Shown: piece by piece, positions 26,534-37,429 of the stretch | How the letters are laid out: every line of letters begins with the position of its first letter | Numbering within the stretch: the stretch's first letter is position 1 | Assembly (NCBI GenBank): GCA_036401375.1 | Contig: DASWVB010000027.1 | Coordinates: 1-64,000 of the forward strand | DNA length: 64,000 bases | Direction: 5' to 3' | Source of the DNA: DASWUZ01 sp036401375 | GTDB lineage: Bacteria > Acidobacteriota > Terriglobia > Terriglobales > Acidobacteriaceae | Notes under the pieces: generated by a model | The model's database searches: none | The model's input: the letters and a program-made list of their open reading frames with translations, nothing else | Told to the model about the DNA's origin: nothing | Program-made: the position numbers and the translations under genes

Positions 26534-29500
26534 ATGCGTATGCGTTCGCTCGTCTTCCTCCTCCTCAGCTGCATTTTCGCGGTACACGCACTCCGGGCTC
26601 AACAGACCCTTGGAGCTGTCACCGGTACAGTCACCGATACCAGCGGTGCGGTCATCCCGGGCGCCCAGATCACCGTAACAAGTGAGCAGACCGGACTGAC
26701 TCGCACGCAAACAGCGAATGGGGATGGCGCCTACATCTTCAGCGGACTTCAGATCGGCAGCTACAAATTGACTGTTGTCAGTCCCGGCTTCCAGACGGAT
26801 CAGCATCCCGCAGTCGCCGTGCAAGGAGATCGAACTACCACTCTCGATATAAGGATGATTGCCGGGGCGGTCTCGAGCACCGTCACCGTCACATCTACTC
26901 CGACGTTGAACAAGACCGACACTACCAATGGATACGTGCTCGAGGCCGCGCAGATCGCCCAGATACCGCTTGGTACTGGGAGCTTTACGCAGCTCGCGGT
27001 GCTCACCCCTGGTGTGAACGCCGACTTCCTTACAGGCGCCGGTTCTAATGACGGCCTGGGAAACCAGGCCATCTTCTCGAACGGGCAGCGCGACACGAGC
27101 AACAGCTTTTCCTTTAATGGGGTTAACACCAACAACCTGTTCAATGGCAGTTCGACCTCTGCGGTCGCGGCCAATCGCTTTGTGCTGAGCACCGGCGAGT
27201 CGTTTGGAGTGGGCGGCGCGATCCAGACCAACAGCTGGGTCTACGACGCCATTGGCGAGGCACTGCCCTCCGCGCCCCCTGAGTTCCTGCAGGAGCTAAG
27301 GGTAAACGCGGCCAACTACGACGCCTCACAGGGCGCAAACAGCGGTGCTCATATTGAACAAGTGGTCAAGTCGGGTGGCAACGACTGGCATGGGCAGGTC
27401 TACGGCTACCGCCATACCGACTGGCTAGATGCGGCACCCTTCTTCCGCAAGCAGGACCCGGCGGTTGCCGCCATCGGTCAGCACTATGTGCCGCAGCTGC
27501 ACCGGTTCACAGTAGGCGGCCTGCTTGGCGGCCCCGCAATAAAAGATAAGCTCTTCTTTTTTGCCGCCTACCAGTATGAGCGCGTCTCAGACCAGGCGAA
27601 CGGGACAGCTGAATCCACCGTGCCGCAGGGTCTTACCGATGACCGCAGCGTGGCCGGCATCATCGCTGCTGAAAATGCATTTGAGAACGAAAGTGGATCG
27701 GGCGCGACTCCCCTGACCCCTGGTCAGCTCGATCCAGCGGCCGTCAAACTGCTGCAATACAAGCTACCAGGCGGCCAGTACCTCATTCCCTCGTCGAACA
27801 GCGACGGCAGCAGCGGCTTCAACGCTCTCGTGGCCGGTCCTGCAAGCCTCTTCCGCGCTGACCGCGCTGCGATGAGCGTCGACTGGAACCTTAATGCCAA
27901 AGATGTGCTGACTGGGCGTTATTTCTACCAGCACGATCCGTCGAGCACGCCTTTCACGAGTCAGGCCAGCACCCTGGGCTTTCCTCAGGCGCTTGAGTCC
28001 GGCTCCCACGTGGGCTCGATCATTAACACCGCCACGCTCTCACCACATCTGGTCTATGACCAGCGGATCGGCTACATTCGTGAGGATGCCTTCGCCACTA
28101 CTTCGCAGCAAGTGACTCCGTCTGCGGCAGGCATCAACCTGCTCGGTTTTCAAAAGTTTTCCAGGAATTACCATCAACACCGCGGACAATAACTACAACC
28201 TCTATAACTCCAATCTAAATATAGGTCCGACTACGCCTTTCGCAAACGCGGGTATGTTCCAGAACCAGTACGAAGTAAGTGGCAACTTGAACTGGCTGCT
28301 GGGAAAGCACAACCTGGCAATCGGTTACAGCGGCGACTATACCCAGCTGAATATCATAAATCGCGCGACTGACGTGGCTACTCTCACCTTCAATACGTTT
28401 ACGGACTTCGTAGAAGGCAATGTCAAGCCGGGGCTTGGCAACTCGCAGGTCTTTCAGGGATCCGCAAACCGTTACTACCGTGCTCCACAGACTGGCGTTT
28501 ACGCGAACGATAAATTCAACGTCACGTCGACGCTGGCAGTCACAGCGGGTCTCCGTTGGGATTACGATGGCGCGATATCTGAGAAGTACGGCCACCTTGT
28601 CAATTTCGACGCCAGGCGCTACAACTATGATCCGACCTCGGACACGATAGTGAATGACGGGCTGCTGGTAGCTGGCAACGACAAGCAGTTCCATACCTCG
28701 GGTACCAGCAGTTCCACCCTGAATGGCAGACAGTGGGGGCTGGCGCCACGGGTCGGCTTGATCTACTCACTGAAAGAAAACCTGGTCATGCGCGCGGGCT
28801 TCGGCCTTTACTTCGACCGCGGAGAGTTCTTCTCCTACTTCTCTCCCGGGGCCGGAAACGGGTATAACGGGCCTTTTGGAGTTACCCTGCAGCCGCCCTT
28901 TGTCCTGCCCACCGCGAGCGTTGCCGGCGCTACTTTGTCGCAGCCTTTTACCGCGGTCGCCCCCGTCACAGGAGATCCTGCCACATTCGCTGCCCTGCTG
29001 CCTAACGCTGGTCAACTTGCTTCAGGAGACTATCCAGCGGGGAATCAGTTTGGGTCCTATCTCTTTGCCGGCTACGACATTCACAATAAGCTGCCGTATT
29101 CAGAAAACTGGAACCTTGACGTGCAATGGCAGCCAAGAAACAACTGGACGGCCGACGTAGCCTATACGGGTAATCACGGGCTTCATCTCATCACCCCTGT
29201 ACCGTTTAATCAGCCGGGAATCGCCACACCTTCCCACCCTATTCATGGTCAGACCTCGTCGTATGGGTACGGGTCCTACACCACGAATCTTGCAGAGGAG
29301 CCGATCAACACGGCGACTGGAGGCAACACGGAGCTACGCGTTCCCTTCATCGGCTACAGTCCTAATTCGGTACTCTATGAAGCAACCGCCATATCCCACT
29401 ATGACGCGCTGCAGACCAGCTTGAATCATCAGGCGAGCAATGGTCTGCAATTCACTGTCTCCTATACCTACTCGCATAGCCTGGACGAGCAGAGCGGTCT

Positions 29501-30242
29501 AGGACTCTTCTACAACGGCAACGATCCGACCAATCTGGCCTCCGGTTACGGTAACTCCGACTTTGACCGCACCCACGTTTTAGTCGTTGATTATTACTAC
29601 GAACTGCCAAAGCTTGGCGGTAAGTCGCTGCTGAGCAAGTTCACAGATGGATGGGCGTGGGCAGGCATTGCCACCCTGCAGAGCGGACAGCCCTTCAGTG
29701 TGTATGACTACTCCGGCAGTGTCGCGTCACTCTACTACGGCACCAGCGACTACATTACCAATCCGCTCGTCCCCTTTGCACCCGGTCGAAATGCAAAGAA
29801 CGCAAAGACCGGCCACTCAGGCCTTGGGAAAGGCAAGCCGGCCATCGATCCTACCGCGTTCGTGGTGCCGGTACTGACTGCGGGCACCACGTCGGCGAAC
29901 GCATACGGGGTACCCGCGCCCGCCGAGGATGGGGCCGACAACATCGAAACGACTTTTGGGCCCTCGGGTAATCGCAACGTGTTTCGAAGCGCATTTCAGA
30001 AGCGAGCTGACATGTCTCTTGTGAAGATCACTAACCTCACGGAGCGCTATCAGATGCGCTATAGCTTCGACGCGTTCAATATCACCAACACGCCCAGCCT
30101 CGACGCACCCAATAACGATGTCAACTTCAACCCGCATTACGATGGCAACTATGTTGCTGTACCCCACGGCAATCTAGGTGTTGTGCAGCACACAGTCGGT
30201 AGCCCGCGCTTTGTCTCCATGTCGCTGCGGCTTACTTTCTAA
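26534..30242 (+). pseudogene. Oar-like TonB-dependent receptor, interrupted by one frameshift
   Basis: An outer-membrane receptor of about 1,230 residues read in two frames: 26534-28192 and, after a shift, on to 30242. The first part has a signal peptide (LVFLLLSCIFAVHALRAQ), a carboxypeptidase-regulatory-like domain (GAVTGTVTDTSGAVIPGAQI, residues ~25-110) and a plug domain. The second continues the barrel (NLNWLLGKHNLAIGYSGDYT) to a terminal SMSLRLTF ending in the aromatic residue typical of outer-membrane proteins. The shift fits one extra T in the TTTT at 28157-28160; with three Ts the protein reads FQKFPGITINTADNNYN without interruption. Both halves are otherwise intact, so a sequencing error or very recent mutation is likely. 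Such receptors in acidobacteria are thought to import glycans or peptides. Confidence 0.88.
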
Positions 30243-30337
30243 TAGTTCTAGTTCTCGCAACCGCGAGGGGAGACAGGTGAGCCACAGTAGTCATCTGAAT
30301 GGACAGACCCGTAAATATGGAGTCGGGGAGCTAAACC

Positions 30338-31777
30338 TCACGCTTCATTGACTGAAGGAGGCGCGACTCTCCCCTGCATCAGTGCGAGATATACCAGTGC
30401 GGAAACGAAGAAGCCTACAAACCACGCATAGTCGTAGAGGAAGTGCAATTTGGGAATGGCAAGGCCAATCAGGGCGAGGGCCACACCGGCGATCAGGGCA
30501 ACGACTGCACGAGGGTTGGTTCCTCGAGAGTACTCGTAGGCTCCGCCGCGTCGATAGAGTGAAACTGCGTCGAGCCGAGTTCCTCTTAGGAGAAAGTAAT
30601 CGGCAACCATGATCCCTGCGACGGGACCCAGCAGGCCTGAATAGCCGATAAGCCAGCCGAAGATGTAAGTGCCGAACGACGCCATAAGCTTCCACGGCAT
30701 CATTGCGAGGCCAAGCAAGCCAGTAATCATGCCTCCCATCCGAAAAGAGATCAATCTCGGCGCTAGATTCGAGAAGTCGTTGGATGGCGAAACTACATTG
30801 GCAGCGATATTCACATTTAAAGTCGCGATAAGGATACTGATCAGTGCCAGAAAGGCGATCACTGGTTGATGAAAGCGTCCCAAAAGGGTGATGGGTGACC
30901 AGATCGGCTCTCCGAATACGACGGTCGATGCCGACGTCACAGCGATCCCAATGAACGAGTAGAGGGCCATCGCGACTGGCAGTCCGAATGCCTGGCCTGC
31001 GACTTGCGCGCCCTGCGACTTTGAGTAACGCGTAAAGTCAGGGATATTGAGCGATAGCGTCGCCCAATATCCTACCATTGCGGTCAGCGAGGGAAAGAAG
31101 AAGTGCAAGAAGCTTGAACGCGTGGTAAATCGGCTCGGGGCGGACAGCATCGGGCCAAAGCCTCCCGCCTTGTGCAGCATCCATCCAAGCAGCACAAATG
31201 ACACGATGAGCAGGAAGGGCGCAGAAAAGCTCTGCAAGAAACGGATAGACTCGACGCCACGCCAGACGATGAACATGTTTAACAGCCAAAAGCCCAGGAA
31301 GCACGCTCCAAGTGTCCACGGCATAGCGATCGTCGCCGGCCAGAGCACATTGAGCATGGCGTGAATCGCCTGGCCACCGAGCCATGACTGAATCCCGAAC
31401 CAACCGCACGCAACAATGGCGCGCAGCATGGCCGGTATGTTCGCGCCGCGCGTCCCGAAGCTTGCACGCACAAAGACCGGGAATGGAATACCGTACTTCG
31501 CTCCCGCATGCGCATTGAGCACCATCGGTATGAGCACGATCAGGTTGCCCAGGAAAATGGTTAAGATCGCCTGCTTCCAGTTCATCCCGCCCGCAATCAG
31601 AGATGAAGCAAGCATGTAGGTTGTGACTTCCATTGACATTGAGAACCAGAGGGCAACGTAGTTGTACGTTGTCCAGGTACGCTGCGAAGGAGTGGTAGGA
31701 GCCAGATCGCCGTTGTAGAGGTGCGGGTCTGCGCCCGTGGCGCTCACAGCATCTGCAGCAGTAGAAAGTAGCGTCAA
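30338..31777 (-). CDS. NCS1-family nucleobase/hydantoin permease
   Basis: A 479-residue, about 12-helix cation symporter. NCS1 features include TYNYVALWFSMSMEVTTYML in helix 1, PFPVFVRASFGTRGANIPA after helix 3, and NIPDFTRYSKSQGAQVAGQA in the middle. Family members import cytosine, uracil, allantoin, purines or benzyl-hydantoin. The TTG start overlaps the dihydropyrimidinase stop (TTGA at 31774-31777), so the two are translationally coupled. This ties the transporter to the pyrimidine/hydantoin pathway encoded upstream; uracil, dihydrouracil or hydantoins are the inferred cargo. Confidence 0.92.
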   Translation of the reverse strand: MTLLSTAADAVSATGADPHLYNGDLAPTTPSQRTWTTYNYVALWFSMSMEVTTYMLASSLIAGGMNWKQAILTIFLGNLIVLIPMVLNAHAGAKYGIPFPVFVRASFGTRGANIPAMLRAIVACGWFGIQSWLGGQAIHAMLNVLWPATIAMPWTLGACFLGFWLLNMFIVWRGVESIRFLQSFSAPFLLIVSFVLLGWMLHKAGGFGPMLSAPSRFTTRSSFLHFFFPSLTAMVGYWATLSLNIPDFTRYSKSQGAQVAGQAFGLPVAMALYSFIGIAVTSASTVVFGEPIWSPITLLGRFHQPVIAFLALISILIATLNVNIAANVVSPSNDFSNLAPRLISFRMGGMITGLLGLAMMPWKLMASFGTYIFGWLIGYSGLLGPVAGIMVADYFLLRGTRLDAVSLYRRGGAYEYSRGTNPRAVVALIAGVALALIGLAIPKLHFLYDYAWFVGFFVSALVYLALMQGRVAPPSVNEA

Positions 31778-33174
31778 CTGAAGCCTCCACCGTTGGCGTC
31801 ACGTTTGAGAAAGCGGCCGCGGCCCACTTCCCCAACCCACTTTCCGCTCTCAACGATCAGGTCGCCGCGTGAGAAGACATGCCTGGCATTTCCCTTCACT
31901 CGCCATCCCTCAAAGATGGAGTAGTCCGTCGCCATCGACTGTGTGGCAGCCGAGATTGTGTAGTCGGCCTGCGGGTCCCACAGGAGGATGTCGGCATCCA
32001 TCCCTCCGGCAACTATGCCTTTGTTTTGCATGCCAAAGATGCGAGCGGGTGCGGTCGCGCATAACTCTACAAAGCGTTCAGGGCTAAGGCGTCCCGTGTT
32101 CACTCCAAAGTGCCATAAGATCTGCAAGCGGTTTTCAATGCCTGGTCCCCCATTCGGAATCTTTCTGAAGTCCTGCCTGCCGAGCGCCTTCTGATCTGCA
32201 AGTCGAAAGGGACAATGATCCGTAGAGACGACGGCCAGTGTACCGTCGCCGAGAGCATTCCAGAGCGAGTCCTGATTCTTCCTTTCGCGCAGAGGAGGGG
32301 TAAAGACAAACTTAGCCTCATCCCAGCTATAGCCGGGCATCTGCTCTTCGAGGCAGAGTACGAGATATTGGGGGCAAGTCTCAGCGAGCGCACGCAGGCC
32401 TCGCGACTGCGCGTGGTGCAACTCGCGGAGTGCCTCTTCGTTAGAAAGGTGCACGATGTAAACTGCGGCCCCCGCCATCTCTGCCAGTGCAATGGCACGG
32501 TGTGTAGCCTCAGCCTCTGCCTTTGTCGAGCGGCTAAGCGCGTGAAAGTGCGGAGCGGTCTTGCCCTCGGCAATCATCTGTGAGACAACCACATCAATCG
32601 CGCCGCCGTTCTCCGCGTGCACGCAGCAGAGCGCTTTCAACTCTGCGGCCTTTTGCATCACGCGAAACATCAAGCCGTCGTCGATCATCAGAACACCCGG
32701 GTATGCCATGAAGAGCTTGAAGGAAGTGATGCCTTTGTCAACCATCTCTTCCATCTCGCGCAAGCCGTGCGAGCCGTCCCAGGGGCCAAGGTCGGTCACG
32801 GCCATGTGCAGCGAGTAGTCTATGCAGGCCTTTCCCTTCGACTTCGAGAGCCATGTATCCAGCGCGTCCCGCATAGTCCGGCCTTTACTCTGGAGGGCGA
32901 AGTCGATGATCGTGGTAGTACCGCCCACGGCGGCGGCGATCGTGCCGGTGCGATAATCATCGGCTGACACGGTTCCGCCAAAGGGCATGTCAAGGTGGGT
33001 ATGAACGTCAACGCCGCCAGGCAGTACCAGCAGGCCCGTCGCATCTACAAGCGTGTGATCGGCTGTCGAGATGCCCAAATCTACCCGAGTTATCTGCTCA
33101 CCCTCGATGAGCACGTCTGCCCGCTGCTGACCATCAGCATTCACCACGACGCCGTTATGGATCAGGGTTCCCAT
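31774..33174 (-). CDS. hydA: Dihydropyrimidinase / D-hydantoinase
   Basis: Hydrolyses the ring of dihydrouracil or dihydrothymine to N-carbamoyl-beta-amino acids; the same family acts on hydantoins. Amidohydrolase metal ligands are all present: DVHTHLDMP (H-x-H), ITSFKLFMAYPG with the carboxylated Lys, CVHAENGG, YIVHLSNEEAL and STDHCPF with the catalytic Asp. Length 466 matches the family. It lies 26 bp after preA and overlaps the permease gene by four bases, as the third step of a complete reductive route. Confidence 0.95.
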   Translation of the reverse strand: MGTLIHNGVVVNADGQQRADVLIEGEQITRVDLGISTADHTLVDATGLLVLPGGVDVHTHLDMPFGGTVSADDYRTGTIAAAVGGTTTIIDFALQSKGRTMRDALDTWLSKSKGKACIDYSLHMAVTDLGPWDGSHGLREMEEMVDKGITSFKLFMAYPGVLMIDDGLMFRVMQKAAELKALCCVHAENGGAIDVVVSQMIAEGKTAPHFHALSRSTKAEAEATHRAIALAEMAGAAVYIVHLSNEEALRELHHAQSRGLRALAETCPQYLVLCLEEQMPGYSWDEAKFVFTPPLRERKNQDSLWNALGDGTLAVVSTDHCPFRLADQKALGRQDFRKIPNGGPGIENRLQILWHFGVNTGRLSPERFVELCATAPARIFGMQNKGIVAGGMDADILLWDPQADYTISAATQSMATDYSIFEGWRVKGNARHVFSRGDLIVESGKWVGEVGRGRFLKRDANGGGFS

Positions 33175-33200
33175 GGCGCGTTCATTCTCCTGAGTCGATG

Positions 33201-34619
33201 CTATCCGTTGCTGCTCATGACCTCACGCGGCCCGTCCGGTACAGTGCTGTTGACGCTGCGCTCATCCCAAGTCTGAGCCGCCAAGCCATTATCGATGGGC
33301 TCCATCGTAATGCAGTTTTCGACAGGGCAGACCAGTGAGCAGAGGTTGCACCCAACACAATGTTGCTCATCAACTCTTGGTACGCGCTCCAGAGGCGTGC
33401 GGCCGTTCCCGTTGCGCGAGCCGCCGGTGTCCGGCCTGCCGATTGGAGTGACCGATATGCGCCGGGCACTCTCCGCCTCGACCATAGCGGGGGTGCGTTC
33501 TACGTCGGGGACAGCGGAGGCGCGGTCCAGGTGAATGCACTGATGCGCGCCGTCCCAACACGCCGTGTAGCAGAGTTGACAACCGATACAAAGGTCTTCA
33601 TGGATGCGAGCGACAACCTGATAGTTCAGGTTGAGATGCTTCCAGTCCACGATGTTGGCCAGGGAGCGTCCCCGAAAATCATCGAGGGTCGAAAAGCCCT
33701 TCTGTGTCATCCAGGCGAGCAGTCCGTCGGACATGTCTTCCACGACGCGATAGCCATAGTGCATGACCGCGGTGCAGATTTGCACATTGGTCGCGCCGAG
33801 CAAGATGAACTCAGCGGCATCGCGCCACGTGCCGATGCCGCCAATCGCAGAGAGAGGGAGGGCTGCAGCAGCGTCTGACATGACCTGCTGCACCATATTG
33901 AGAGCGATTGGCTTGACGGCAGGGCCGCAGTATCCGCCGTGGGAGCTGCGACCGTCCACATTGGGTCGGGGCTCAAATGTATCGAGATCGATGCTGGTGA
34001 TCGAGTTGATGGTATTGATCGCGGAGAGCGCGTCGGCGCCGGCGCGCTTTGCTGCGCGCGCCGGCATGCGGATGTCCGCGACGTTGGGGGTCAGCTTCAC
34101 GATCACGGGAGTGCGCGCGCGCTCCTTGACCCAAGCCGTGATGCGCTCGCAGTATTCGGGCACCTGTCCGACTGCGGCTCCCATGCCTCGTTCACTCATG
34201 CCGTGAGGACAGCCAAAGTTTAACTCCAGCCCGTCGGCCCCAGCGTCCTCAGCGCGCTGCACTATGTCGTGCCACGCCTCCCGCCTACTTTCAACCATCA
34301 AGGATGCTATGAGAGCGTGCTTCGGATAGCGTCGCTTTACGTCGGCAATCTCCTGCAGGTTAACTGCATTGGGCCGATCCGAGATCAATTCGATGTTGTT
34401 AAAGCCCATCATTCGCCGCCCCTCCCAATCTATCGAGGAGTAGCGCGAACTTACATTGGTGATGGGCTCGCCGATCGTCTTCCACACAGCTCCGCCCCAT
34501 CCAGCATCGAAGGCACGCATGACCTGCTCGCCGCAGTTGGTCGGGGGAGCGGACGCCAGCCAGAACGGGTTGATGCAAGGTATGCCGGCGAATGTAGTTT
34601 CCAGTGTCGGCTCAGTCAT
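33201..34619 (-). CDS. preA: NAD-dependent dihydropyrimidine dehydrogenase, subunit PreA
   Basis: Reduces uracil and thymine to the dihydro forms together with PreT. The FMN-binding dihydroorotate-dehydrogenase-like barrel has PFWLASAPPTNCGEQVMRAF, LELNFGCPHGMSERGMG, and GGIGTWRDAAEFILLGATNV. The C-terminal ferredoxin domain has two 4Fe-4S sites, CIGCQLCYTACWDG and CVGCNLCSLVCPVENC. ATG 34619 (MTEPTLETTF) overlaps the preT stop by eight bases (ATGACTGA), showing tight coupling; a longer frame to 34673 is rejected. Length about 472 is slightly more than E. coli PreA because of a loop between the two clusters. Confidence 0.95.
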   Translation of the reverse strand: MTEPTLETTFAGIPCINPFWLASAPPTNCGEQVMRAFDAGWGGAVWKTIGEPITNVSSRYSSIDWEGRRMMGFNNIELISDRPNAVNLQEIADVKRRYPKHALIASLMVESRREAWHDIVQRAEDAGADGLELNFGCPHGMSERGMGAAVGQVPEYCERITAWVKERARTPVIVKLTPNVADIRMPARAAKRAGADALSAINTINSITSIDLDTFEPRPNVDGRSSHGGYCGPAVKPIALNMVQQVMSDAAAALPLSAIGGIGTWRDAAEFILLGATNVQICTAVMHYGYRVVEDMSDGLLAWMTQKGFSTLDDFRGRSLANIVDWKHLNLNYQVVARIHEDLCIGCQLCYTACWDGAHQCIHLDRASAVPDVERTPAMVEAESARRISVTPIGRPDTGGSRNGNGRTPLERVPRVDEQHCVGCNLCSLVCPVENCITMEPIDNGLAAQTWDERSVNSTVPDGPREVMSSNG

Positions 34620-35964
34620 GGACGCGTGTGCCCTCAAGCCACGCCGCGATGCCAATCGCCGCGCGTTTGCCATCCGCTACTGCGTCAACCACTTCACGGC
34701 CACCATTGATGCAATCGCCACCTGCAAAGACGTTTGGGAGCGAAGTCTGGCCTGTCGCCCGGTTTACAAGGATGCGACCATCCTCAGTCGCGACTCTATT
34801 TAGGTAGTTCGCATTGAAGAGTCCTGTATGCGCGGTCTGACCAATCGCGAAAATCAGCAGATCAAGATCAAGCATAAACTCTGATCTTTCTACCGGCATA
34901 AGAAAGCCATCCTTATTACTCGCCAGTTCTACCAACTCGACGGATTGCAGGCGTTCACGCCCATGAATCCGGACCGGCTGCACATTCCACCGGAACTTAA
35001 CTCCCTCCCGCAGCGCGTGTTCATACTCGAACGAAAAGGCGGACATCTGTTCGGCGCCCCGCCGGTACAGCACGGTTACATCAAGTGCGCCGAGGCGGAC
35101 TGCCGCGATGGCTGCATCGATGGCCGTGTTTCCTCCGCCTACGACTGCAACTCTGGAGGGCACGGTAAGGATATATCCGGACTTATAAGCGGCGATGAAA
35201 GCGAGCGCATCAATGATGCCGTCCAAGGCATCGCCTTGGAGGCCCAGTCTGCGAACCGCGCCCAGACCGGTGCCCACGAAGACTGCATCGTAACCACGCC
35301 CAAGCTCCGCAAGCATGGTGGCGTCGACTAGAACATCGTAGTGAAATACCACACCAAGTTGAGCTAGCATGTCGATCTCGCGAAGGCTCTCAGCGAGAGG
35401 CAGCTTGTATTCGGCGACACCGTAGGTATTCAAACCGCCGGGTAGAGGGCGCGCGTCATAAATTTCCGCTCCAATGCCACGCCGCCGAAGCTCTGCTGCA
35501 CAGGACAAGGATGCGGGGCCACCACCAACCAGTGCGACGGAGGATCCTGCATCTGCACCAGCCTTGAACGGAAGCCCTGCGCCGCTGGCATGCAGTGCAT
35601 CCATAGCGAACCGCTGGAGGCGACCTATCTGGATCGGAGCGGCGGCCTGATGATGCATCACACATGCCCCCTCGCAGAGCACCTCTACAGGACAGGCTCG
35701 CGCACAACTGGCGCCGAGGATATTGGCGTCGAGGATGGTGCGAGCCGAGCCGGGGAGGTTGCCACTCGCAATCTTCTTGATGAAGCGCGGCACATCGATG
35801 TGAGTGGGACATGCCGACGCACAAGGTGCATCGAAGCAGTAGAGGCAGCGGTTAGCCTCAAGGAATGCAGCCTGCGGCTCAAGTGGAGGATGGATATCAG
35901 CGAAGCGCGCGCTGATCTCAGGCGGCGTGGTCGCACTGTGGTGGAAGAGCGAGGGCCCGCTCAT
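34612..35964 (-). CDS. preT: Dihydropyrimidine dehydrogenase, subunit PreT (NAD, FAD, Fe-S)
   Basis: Electron-input subunit that takes electrons from NADH through FAD and 4Fe-4S clusters to PreA. The N-terminus has the Cys-rich CLYCFDAPCASACPTHIDVP and GASCARACPVEVLCEGAC motifs. The FAD-binding GGGPASLSCAAELRRRG and NAD-binding VAVVGGGNTAIDAA motifs follow, as in glutamate synthase small subunits. The C-terminal NVFAGGDCINGGREVVDAVA completes the FAD site. It precedes and overlaps preA. Confidence 0.94.
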   Translation of the reverse strand: MSGPSLFHHSATTPPEISARFADIHPPLEPQAAFLEANRCLYCFDAPCASACPTHIDVPRFIKKIASGNLPGSARTILDANILGASCARACPVEVLCEGACVMHHQAAAPIQIGRLQRFAMDALHASGAGLPFKAGADAGSSVALVGGGPASLSCAAELRRRGIGAEIYDARPLPGGLNTYGVAEYKLPLAESLREIDMLAQLGVVFHYDVLVDATMLAELGRGYDAVFVGTGLGAVRRLGLQGDALDGIIDALAFIAAYKSGYILTVPSRVAVVGGGNTAIDAAIAAVRLGALDVTVLYRRGAEQMSAFSFEYEHALREGVKFRWNVQPVRIHGRERLQSVELVELASNKDGFLMPVERSEFMLDLDLLIFAIGQTAHTGLFNANYLNRVATEDGRILVNRATGQTSLPNVFAGGDCINGGREVVDAVADGKRAAIGIAAWLEGTRVHD

Positions 35965-36181
35965 AGCGCTTCCCTCTCTTTTCTGCTGGCGTGGTAAGCG
36001 CGAAGATTTCGGGCGTACCAGTCCGTAGGGAAGATGTCGGGGACCGGCACCAGGAGGTCGAGTCGAAAAGACCGGTTATCCATGCACACTCGCGCGGCTC
36101 TCCTTCATGCCCATGATTGCATTCCGTGGTTTGATTATGCACCAACGGTGTGCTGCGGCAATCGAACCCTGCAGCCGGGGA

Positions 36182-37429
36182 TCATGACCCTGCGGCTGCA
36201 ATCCAGGCCATCGTCTTGCGTGTGAGATGGCTGAATGCATTGACGGCGATCTCCAGATGCTCCGTCCTCGTATCCTCCGCCTTGTTGTGACTTAATCCGC
36301 CCAGCGACTGCACGAACATCATGACGGTCGGTATTCCTGCACGTGATACCTCTGCCGCGTCGTGCAAGGGTCCGGAGGACAAGGAATGGACGGATCCCGT
36401 CACTTCAAAGACTGCATCTTTGCAGAGTTGGATCAGTTGCTCATCGAAGGGTATGGGCTCTATCTTCCAGATGCGAGACCACTCGACAGTGCACCGCTCC
36501 TCAGCCGCAAAGCGTTCACTCTCCACGCGCGCCTCGATGAGCATGCTCTGAAGAACGGCAGCGTCAAGGTCGCGCATATCGAGTGTTGTCTCGCAACGGC
36601 CAACAACCGCAGTCACGATGCCTGGATAGGTTTTGACGGATCCCATCGTCGCCACTGCTCCCGGATTCTTGGCCGCAATGTCCCGTATGGCGAGCGCCAG
36701 CTTTGCTGCAGCGGCAAGTGCGTCGCGGCGCACATGCATCGGTGTAGACCCGGCATGCGCCTCCTGGCCGCTGAATGTAACGGCATGACGTTCGACTCCC
36801 TTGGTGCCGAGCACCGCTGCCAGAGGAAGCTGAAGGCCCTCGAGCACCGGACCCTGCTCAATATGCAGTTCAAGGTAGGCGGCTGCGGAGGCACGCTCAG
36901 AGGCGGAATCTGCGATCCTGCCTGCATCGATGCCGCAGTCACTCAATGCGTCATCGAGCATAATGCCGTCACCGTCAGTACGCAGGCGGTCGGCCTCGAT
37001 CGTCTGCGTACCCGCAAAAGCGGATGACCCGAAGAGGCTGCGGCCAAACCGGGCGCCCTCCTCGTCGGCCCAGTCGACTACTCGGATCGTGATCGGCGGT
37101 CGGCCCTTAAACTCCTCATCGATTGCACGCAGCACCTCGAGGGCGGCAAAGACCCCGAGACAGCCGTCCAGCCATCCACCATTGGGAACAGAGTCCAGAT
37201 GACTACCCAGGATGAGAGCCCGCTCCGACTCTCCCCAGAGAGTGGTCCAGGAGTTACCCGCGGCGTCAACATGATGTTCTACCGGTAGCCCTGAGATTTT
37301 GTGCTGAAACAAGGCCCGGGCGTTCAGCCACGTCCCTCCCCATGCGATCCTCTGCGCGCCGTGCTCGTCTCCGGTCAACCTGCGCAGCTCCCGCAGGTCG
37401 TCGATCACACGTCCAGGGTTAAGCGGCAT
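36182..37429 (-). CDS. M20-family Zn-dependent N-carbamoyl amino acid amidohydrolase
   Basis: Removes the carbamoyl group from N-carbamoyl-beta-alanine (or N-carbamoyl amino acids or allantoate), giving ammonia, CO2 and the amino acid. Binuclear metal ligands are visible: GSHLDSVPNGGWLDGCLG (His, Asp), DWADEEGARFGRS (Glu pair) and YLELHIEQGP (His), with the dimerisation lid near the middle and SSGPLHDAAEV near the C-terminus. Length 415 fits beta-ureidopropionase and carbamoylase types. It is the first gene of the pyrimidine block, 217 bp upstream of preT. Its start overlaps the outermost edge of the divergent MFS frame. Confidence 0.92.
   Translation of the reverse strand: MPLNPGRVIDDLRELRRLTGDEHGAQRIAWGGTWLNARALFQHKISGLPVEHHVDAAGNSWTTLWGESERALILGSHLDSVPNGGWLDGCLGVFAALEVLRAIDEEFKGRPPITIRVVDWADEEGARFGRSLFGSSAFAGTQTIEADRLRTDGDGIMLDDALSDCGIDAGRIADSASERASAAAYLELHIEQGPVLEGLQLPLAAVLGTKGVERHAVTFSGQEAHAGSTPMHVRRDALAAAAKLALAIRDIAAKNPGAVATMGSVKTYPGIVTAVVGRCETTLDMRDLDAAVLQSMLIEARVESERFAAEERCTVEWSRIWKIEPIPFDEQLIQLCKDAVFEVTGSVHSLSSGPLHDAAEVSRAGIPTVMMFVQSLGGLSHNKAEDTRTEHLEIAVNAFSHLTRKTMAWIAAAGS

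Noticed and set aside
26534..28192. Treating the two halves of the TonB receptor as separate genes
   Set aside because: The second half lacks a signal peptide and plug; removing one T joins both into a continuous receptor.
35918..36145. 75-codon frame between carbamoylase and preT
   Set aside because: No ribosome-binding site, overlaps preT and has no recognisable sequence; the gap is treated as intergenic.
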